DNA from: Novosphingobium sp. SCN 66-18
GTDB lineage: Bacteria; Pseudomonadota; Alphaproteobacteria; Sphingomonadales; Sphingomonadaceae
Length of the DNA: 64,000 bases
Reading direction: 5' to 3'
NCBI GenBank assembly: GCA_001725355.1
Contig: MEGD01000003.1
Location: forward strand, 1 to 64,000
In this document: piece by piece, positions 59,488 through 64,000 of the stretch
Layout of the letters: every line of letters begins with the position of its first letter
Numbering within the stretch: the stretch's first letter is position 1
Position numbers and translations under genes: made by a program
Notes under the pieces: model-generated
Database searches by the model: none
Told to the model about the DNA's origin: nothing
Seen by the model: only the letters and a program-made list of their open reading frames with translations

Positions 59488-60093
59488 ATGCACATTCGAG
59501 CGCCCGCCATCCTCTGCGCCGTCCGCGCCCACGGCGAACACGGGGCCGTGGTGCGCCTGCTGACCGCCGATCACGGGCTTGTCGCCGCCTATGTCGCGGG
59601 TGCGCGCGGACGGGAAATGCGGCCCTTGCTGATCCCGGGTAACGTGCTGGACACCGATCTGCGCGCACGCAACGACAGCCAGCTTCCCTCTGCGCGGATC
59701 GAACTCGTCACCAGCCGGGGCCCGTGGCTGACCGAGCCCCTGCCAAGCGCGGCGATCGGCTGGGCCTGCGCACTGACCGCCGCGACCTTGCCCGAAGGCT
59801 ATCCCTATCCCGCGCTTCACGGCGCGCTGGAGGCGACTCTCGACGCGATATGCCATGCTCCTTCCGCGCGCGGCTGGGCGCGGGCGCTGGCGGGGTATGA
59901 AGCGCTGCTGCTGCGGGAAGTGGGCTATGGAGCGGCCCCCGCCCCGCCGGCGGACGAGGACTGGCCGGCGCTCCTGAACCGTCTGGACCGGCATGGCACG
60001 GCCATCGGGAACCGCCTGCTTGCCGATCGCCACCGCGATGTTATGGCGGCCCGCGCGATTCTGCTGGACCGGCTGAAACGCATGGACGCTTGA
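59488..60093 (+). CDS. recO: DNA repair protein RecO
   Basis: 201 residues from ATG 59488 with AGGA nearby. The OB-fold N-domain starts MHIRAPAILCAVRAHGEHGAVVRLLTADHGLVAAYVAGARG, the usual RecO opening (ILRxR-x-GE-x-G motif region). The alpha-helical C-domain follows (LLREVGYGAAPAPP). It is about 40 residues shorter than the E. coli protein and lacks a zinc-binding Cys cluster, as many alphaproteobacterial RecO do. It helps RecA load on SSB-coated DNA in RecFOR recombination. Confidence 0.9.
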   Translation: MHIRAPAILCAVRAHGEHGAVVRLLTADHGLVAAYVAGARGREMRPLLIPGNVLDTDLRARNDSQLPSARIELVTSRGPWLTEPLPSAAIGWACALTAATLPEGYPYPALHGALEATLDAICHAPSARGWARALAGYEALLLREVGYGAAPAPPADEDWPALLNRLDRHGTAIGNRLLADRHRDVMAARAILLDRLKRMDA

Positions 60094-60106
60094 TTGAGGG
60101 ATGCAC

Positions 60107-61165
60107 ATGAAGATCGCAGTTCTGCCGGGCGACGGCATCGGCCCCGAAGTGACGCACGAAGCGGTACGGGTGATCGAAGCGCTTGGCCTGGGCGATATCG
60201 CCATGGAGCAGGCCCCGGTCGGCGGTGCGGCCTACAAGGCCCATGGCCATCCCCTGCCCCCCGAAACGCTGGAAATCGCGCGCCAGTCCGATGCGATCCT
60301 GTTCGGCGCGGTGGGCGATCCCGATTGCGACGCGCTGGACCGGCACCTGCGCCCCGAACAGGCGATCCTGGGGCTGCGCAAGGAGCTGACACTGTTTGCC
60401 AACCTGCGCCCGGCCAAGGTGTTCAAGGGCCTTGAGGACCATTCCGCGCTGCGCCCCGAAGTCGCTTCCGCCATCGATCTGCTGATCGTGCGCGAACTCA
60501 ATGGCGACGTCTATTTCGGCGAAAAAGGCTTCCGCACCACCGCCAGCGGCGAACGCGAAGGCTATGACGTGATGTCCTATGCGGAAAGCGAGGTGCGCCG
60601 CATCGCCCACGTCGCCTTCCGCGCCGCCCGCACCCGCGCGCACCGCGTCTGTTCGGTGGACAAGGCCAACGTCCTCGAAACCTCGCAGCTGTGGCGCGAC
60701 GTGATCGTTGAAGTCGCGAAGGAATATCCCGACGTCACGCTCGATCACATGTACGTGGACAATGCGGCGATGCAGCTGGTGCGCAACCCCGGCCAGTTCG
60801 ACGTGATGGTCACCGGCAACCTGTTCGGCGATATCCTGTCCGATCAGGCCAGCATGTGCGTCGGCTCGATCGGGATGCTCGCCTCGGCCTCGCTGGGCGA
60901 GCGCCAGACCGAATACGGCACGTTCGGACTTTACGAGCCGATCCACGGCTCCGCACCCGACATCGCCGGCAAGGGCCTGGCCAACCCGATGGCAACGATC
61001 CTGTCCGCCGCGATGCTGCTGCGCCACTCGCTTGGCCTGGCCGAGCAGGCCGACCGCATCGAGCGCGCCGTGGCGCGCGCGCTGGAAGATGGCGTGTTCG
61101 GCCGCGATCTTGGCGGGACCGCCGGCACGACGGAAATTGGTGACGCCGTGCTGGCAAGGCTGTAA
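60107..61165 (+). CDS. leuB: 3-isopropylmalate dehydrogenase
   Basis: 352 residues from ATG 60107, chosen over ATG 60101 because GAGGG lies six bases upstream. Third step of leucine synthesis: oxidation and decarboxylation of 3-isopropylmalate with NAD+. Visible motifs: [38 protein letters not shown], the catalytic [15 protein letters not shown], and the NAD/metal segment [16 protein letters not shown] with [16 protein letters not shown]. It is 13 bases after recO. No other leucine genes are here. Confidence 0.96.
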   Translation: MKIAVLPGDGIGPEVTHEAVRVIEALGLGDIAMEQAPVGGAAYKAHGHPLPPETLEIARQSDAILFGAVGDPDCDALDRHLRPEQAILGLRKELTLFANLRPAKVFKGLEDHSALRPEVASAIDLLIVRELNGDVYFGEKGFRTTASGEREGYDVMSYAESEVRRIAHVAFRAARTRAHRVCSVDKANVLETSQLWRDVIVEVAKEYPDVTLDHMYVDNAAMQLVRNPGQFDVMVTGNLFGDILSDQASMCVGSIGMLASASLGERQTEYGTFGLYEPIHGSAPDIAGKGLANPMATILSAAMLLRHSLGLAEQADRIERAVARALEDGVFGRDLGGTAGTTEIGDAVLARL

Positions 61166-61177
61166 AGGCCCGCCCCC

Positions 61178-62302
61178 ATGATCGAACTCGCTGTCATCCT
61201 GCCCACGTTCAAGGAACGCAAGAACCTTGCCCCCATGGTCGCCAGGCTCGACGCCGCGCTGGCCGGCATCGCGTGGGAAGCCATCTTCGTCGACGACAAC
61301 AGCCCGGACGGCACCTCGGACGAAGCCCGCGCCATCTCGCAGCAGGATGCGCGCATCCGCGTGATCGAACGCTTCGGGCGGCGCGGCCTTGCCTCCGCCG
61401 CGATCGAGGGCATGTGCGCCACCGCCGCGCCGATCGTCGCGGTGATGGACGCCGATGGCCAGCACGATCCCGCCCTGCTTCCTGAAATGCTCGCGGCGGT
61501 GAAAAGCGGGGAATACGACCTCGCCTACGCCTCGCGCTTCGCCGAAGGCGCCAGCGTCGATGCCTGGGGCCGGCCCGACCGCGTCAAGGCATCGGGCCTC
61601 GCCAACCGGATCGCCCGCAAAGTGACCGGCGTGCAACTGTCCGACCCGATGAGCGGCTTCTTCATGCTGCGCGCCGAAACGCTGCGCGCCGATGCGCACC
61701 GCCTTTCCGGCGTGGGCTTCAAGATCCTGCTCGACATTCTCGCCACAGTCGATGCGCCGCTGCGCGTCAAGGAACTGCCGCTGCATTTCGCGGCCAGGCT
61801 GGACGGCGAATCCAAGCTCGACCAGACGGTCGTGTTCGAGTTCCTCGTCGGCCTTTACGACAAGTGGCTGGGCCGCTTCATCCCCACCCGCTTCGCCCTG
61901 TTCGGCACCGTGGGCGCGCTGGGCGTGGGCGTGCAGATGAGCGCGCTGTGGCTGGTGCTGCGCCTGCTGCTGGGCGAACGCTTCGTCTATGGCCACTGGT
62001 CCAGCAACGTGACCTTCAATGTGGCCAACACGATCGCGGCGGTGATCGCGATGACCTTCAACTTCGTGCTGAACAACGAGCTGACCTATTCCGACAAGCG
62101 GCTGCGCGGCTTCGTTCCGCTGATGCGCGGCTGGGCCAAGTTCGCCATGACCTGTTCGCTGGGCCTGCTCACCAACGTCGGTTCGGCGGCGGCGCTGAAG
62201 GCCATGGGTTTCCACGATTTCGTCGCCGTGATCGTGGGCATCGTGCTGGGTTCGGTGTGGAACTTTGCGCTCTCGTCCAAGTTCGTCTGGGGCAAGTACT
62301 GA
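61178..62302 (+). CDS. Fused GT2 glycosyltransferase (polyprenyl-phosphate mannose synthase type) with GtrA-like membrane domain
   Basis: 374 residues. N-domain (1-220): AVILPTFKERKNLAPMV, FVDDNSPDGTSD and VMDADGQHDPALL (DxD), a polyprenyl-phosphate hexose synthase. C-domain (about 225-374): four GtrA-type helices (RFALFGTVGALGVGVQMSALW, then FNFVLNNELTYSDKR), a putative flippase module. It likely makes a polyprenyl-P-sugar and helps move it across the membrane for O-antigen or exopolysaccharide side groups. It starts 12 bases after leuB. Confidence 0.9.
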   Translation: MIELAVILPTFKERKNLAPMVARLDAALAGIAWEAIFVDDNSPDGTSDEARAISQQDARIRVIERFGRRGLASAAIEGMCATAAPIVAVMDADGQHDPALLPEMLAAVKSGEYDLAYASRFAEGASVDAWGRPDRVKASGLANRIARKVTGVQLSDPMSGFFMLRAETLRADAHRLSGVGFKILLDILATVDAPLRVKELPLHFAARLDGESKLDQTVVFEFLVGLYDKWLGRFIPTRFALFGTVGALGVGVQMSALWLVLRLLLGERFVYGHWSSNVTFNVANTIAAVIAMTFNFVLNNELTYSDKRLRGFVPLMRGWAKFAMTCSLGLLTNVGSAAALKAMGFHDFVAVIVGIVLGSVWNFALSSKFVWGKY

Positions 62303-62306
62303 TCCG

Positions 62307-62927
62307 GTGAACGGCGCGCGCCTGCCCCGGCCGCAGGCCGCGCTGCTGCTGCTGACCGCCGCGGGTGCGCTTTTCAGCCTGATCGACACGCCCTTCCCGC
62401 ACCTTGCGCCGCTGCAGAACCTGCCGACGCTGGTGATTGCCGGCGGCCTGGCGCTGGCGCTGCGCCGCTGGCCGATACCGACGGGCGCCGTGGCCTGCAT
62501 CTGCCTGTTCCTCGCGCTGCACACGCTGGGCGGGCGCTACATCTATTCCAACGTGCCATACGACGCCTGGGCGCGCGCGCTGGGCCTGCCCGCACCGGGC
62601 GACCTGCTCGGGCTGCGCCGCAACAGCTATGACCGGCTGGTCCATTTCAGCTTCGGACTGCTGATGGTACCGCCGGTATCGGCATGGCTCGCGCGCCACG
62701 GCGGCGTGCGACGCGGCCTGTCGGTTTATCTCGCCGTCGAATTCGTGCTGGGCGCCAGCGCCTTTTACGAAATCTTCGAATGGCTGCTGACCGTCGTCAT
62801 GGCCGGCGCGGACGCGGATGCCTACAACGGCCAGCAGGGCGACATGTGGGACGCGCAGAAGGACATGGCCTGCGCCGCCGTCGGCGCGGTCTGCACCGCG
62901 CTCTGGCTCACCCTGCGCCGCAAGTAG
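62307..62927 (+). CDS. DUF2238 (YjdF-like) membrane protein
   Basis: 206 residues from GTG 62307, four bases after the GT2-GtrA gene. Five or six helices; the segments FLALHTLGGRYIYSNVPYD, NSYDRLVHFSFGLLMVPP, FYEIFEWLL and GQQGDMWDAQKDM are DUF2238 signature blocks. Function unknown in all members. Probably co-transcribed with the glycosyltransferase. Confidence 0.9.
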   Translation: MNGARLPRPQAALLLLTAAGALFSLIDTPFPHLAPLQNLPTLVIAGGLALALRRWPIPTGAVACICLFLALHTLGGRYIYSNVPYDAWARALGLPAPGDLLGLRRNSYDRLVHFSFGLLMVPPVSAWLARHGGVRRGLSVYLAVEFVLGASAFYEIFEWLLTVVMAGADADAYNGQQGDMWDAQKDMACAAVGAVCTALWLTLRRK

Positions 62928-62934
62928 CGCTGCC

Positions 62935-63477
62935 TTACAGCTTGCCGAACTTCGCCTCGTAGCCGGCGGTATCGCCACTGGCGAGGAACTTGCACTGCTC
63001 CACCCAGTTGTCGCGCGTGGCGCGGCCGGCGAAGGTGCCCAGGCGCGCGTCGATCGCCTTGATGTCCTCGTCGGTCCAGGCAGCGATCTGGGCATAGCGG
63101 GTCACGCCCAGTTCGGTCAGGGCGGCGCGCAGCTTGGGGCCGACGCCCTTGATCTTCGAAAGGTCGTCCGCGTCGCTCTCGGCCGATGCAGCAACTTGCG
63201 TCAGTTCGCTGGTCGCGGCGGCGGCCACCACTTCGCCCAGGCCCGCCATCAGTTCCACGCCCGGCGGCGGCGTGATCGCGGGAATGGCGGCGGCGGGCGG
63301 CGCATCGATCAGCGCGGTGTTGCGCTGCGCGGGCGCCGCGCCTTCGGACAGCACATCATCGAACTCGCGCCGGGTCGGAGCCGGCTTCGCGCGCCCGAAC
63401 AGCCACCAGATGACCAGCAGCGCCAGCACTACGGCCGCGCCCGCCACAATCCAGTTCGCCTCGATCCATTCGACCAT
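62935..63477 (-). CDS. Membrane-anchored helix-hairpin-helix domain protein
   Basis: 180 residues from ATG 63477 with GGGGAG upstream. One transmembrane helix (about 8-27), a Pro/Ala-rich linker, then a C-terminal helix-hairpin-helix domain (DLSKIKGVGPKLRAALTELGVTRYAQIAAW, about 105-135), resembling the domain appended to some ribosomal L21 proteins and Nuo-associated proteins. The HhH fold often binds DNA, but here it is tethered to the membrane. Downstream DNYWVEQ-type segment (RATRDNWVEQCKFLASG) is also family-typical. Function unknown. Confidence 0.82.
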   Translation of the reverse strand: MVEWIEANWIVAGAAVVLALLVIWWLFGRAKPAPTRREFDDVLSEGAAPAQRNTALIDAPPAAAIPAITPPPGVELMAGLGEVVAAAATSELTQVAASAESDADDLSKIKGVGPKLRAALTELGVTRYAQIAAWTDEDIKAIDARLGTFAGRATRDNWVEQCKFLASGDTAGYEAKFGKL

Positions 63478-63586
63478 GAAACGCTCCCCAACCCGGCGCG
63501 CCGCGTCCATTCCGGCCACGCCTTTCACCCCGCGCCTTTCCCACGACGCGGGCGTGTTGCCAAGTCAGATCAACGGAGGAGCGGCG

Positions 63587-64000
63587 CTAGTCCTTCTGCA
63601 GCGATCCGGCGACCGAGACCAGCTTGCCGAACTCCTGCCGCCAGTAATCGCGCTGCGGCCCGGCCAGCCGGACGATATCGGGCCACGACCAGGTGCCCAG
63701 CAGGGTATCGCCGCGCAGCTTCTGGCCGAACGCGGCCACCGCCACGGCAAAGGCCATATCGCCCGCGGGGGCGGCGGCGCCCGCCAGCAGCCACGTCGGC
63801 ACCGGCCGCTCGATCAGGCGCGAGGCGGTCTCGCGCGGCAGCTTGTAGCGCAGCTTGACCGTGGCCATTTCGCCCGCCTTCGTGGTGGCGGCCACCGCCG
63901 GCGCATCCTCGTATTTGCGCGGCGCGATCCAGCCCTTGCCGCCGGCCGGCACCACCTCGTAGATCGCGGTGACCTGATGGCTCGCACCGATCTCTCCCGC
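63587..64000 (-). CDS. VWA domain protein, C-terminal DUF3520 part only
   Basis: The frame is open at the right edge; 137 residues of the C-terminus are visible (stop at 63587). EIGASHQVTAIYEVVP followed by MATVKLRYKLPR and GDMAFAVAVAAFGQKLRGD is the DUF3520 signature found at the C-terminus of YfbK-type von Willebrand factor A proteins (compare GAGHTVTALYEVV). The VWA domain itself lies outside. These proteins are usually lipoproteins of unknown function. Confidence 0.82.
   Translation of the reverse strand, partial: AGEIGASHQVTAIYEVVPAGGKGWIAPRKYEDAPAVAATTKAGEMATVKLRYKLPRETASRLIERPVPTWLLAGAAAPAGDMAFAVAVAAFGQKLRGDTLLGTWSWPDIVRLAGPQRDYWRQEFGKLVSVAGSLQKD

Noticed and set aside
60041-62524. 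Minus-strand frame of 827 codons
   Set aside because: Antisense to leuB and the GT2-GtrA gene; no recognisable domains.
1-64000. tRNA, rRNA, CRISPR arrays, insertion sequences, prophage
   Set aside because: No tRNA-like cloverleaf, direct-repeat array, transposase, integrase or phage structural gene was seen when reading the window.

Overview
The window is a GC-rich stretch of an alphaproteobacterial chromosome. Several features point to the Sphingomonadales, probably a Novosphingobium or close relative: a LexA box of the GAAC-N7-GAAC type, a bifunctional Rel with the RFKD motif, an Entner-Doudoroff aldolase, a ccoNOQP-GHIS-hemN cluster, an imuA-imuB-dnaE2 cassette and sphingomonad-style intergenic palindromes. 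The genus is my inference from gene content and cannot be proved here. I see no tRNA, rRNA, CRISPR array, insertion sequence, prophage or integrase. The region reads as stable chromosomal backbone with small accessory patches.

Left part (1-20,900): a truncated DUF11-repeat surface protein with an AT-rich upstream region; rsh; the hemF-GNAT pair; an orphan pdeM nuclease; a small membrane protein; infC, which very probably starts at an AUA codon and ends at a clean terminator; a four-gene export operon (split DUF4331 pair, TPR protein, HupE/UreJ-like membrane protein) of unknown function; a K+ channel with an RCK domain; sthA; an eda-ppc pair whose PEP carboxylase is unusually divergent; and a membrane diguanylate cyclase.

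Centre (20,900-33,900): a low-oxygen island. One ten-gene minus-strand operon runs ccoN-O-Q-P-G-H-I-S, a 90-residue Cys-rich exported protein with a CxxCH motif, then hemN. It faces an OmpW-family porin across an intergenic region with an FNR-like box. Next to it lie an FNR-type regulator with four candidate Fe-S cysteines and a perfect FNR palindrome. That palindrome is followed, on the minus strand, by a structured stretch of about 90 nt ending in a Rho-independent terminator. This is a candidate FNR-controlled small RNA and the most interesting item in the window. A flavin reductase, a DUF2061 protein and a palindromic repeat follow.

Right-centre (33,900-46,000): a CmcJ/NvfI-type oxidoreductase, a GT4 glycosyltransferase, a nitronate monooxygenase, three acyl-CoA dehydrogenases (two translationally coupled), and a dgcN-dgcA-dgcR set for D-glutamate catabolism with a palindromic LysR-type operator. 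A VIT1/CCC1 transporter and a MgtC/DUF4010 membrane protein come next.

Right part (46,000-64,000): the LexA-controlled mutasome imuA-imuB-dnaE2; an aminotransferase; the copper pair copA-copB; a long inverted repeat; dinB; a Bcr/CflA efflux pump; a GcvA-like LysR regulator; apaG; recO; leuB; a GT2-GtrA fusion; a DUF2238 protein; a membrane-anchored helix-hairpin-helix protein; and the C-terminus of a VWA/DUF3520 protein running off the right edge. Start sites were re-chosen from ribosome-binding sites and gene overlaps where the longest reading frame ran into a neighbour.
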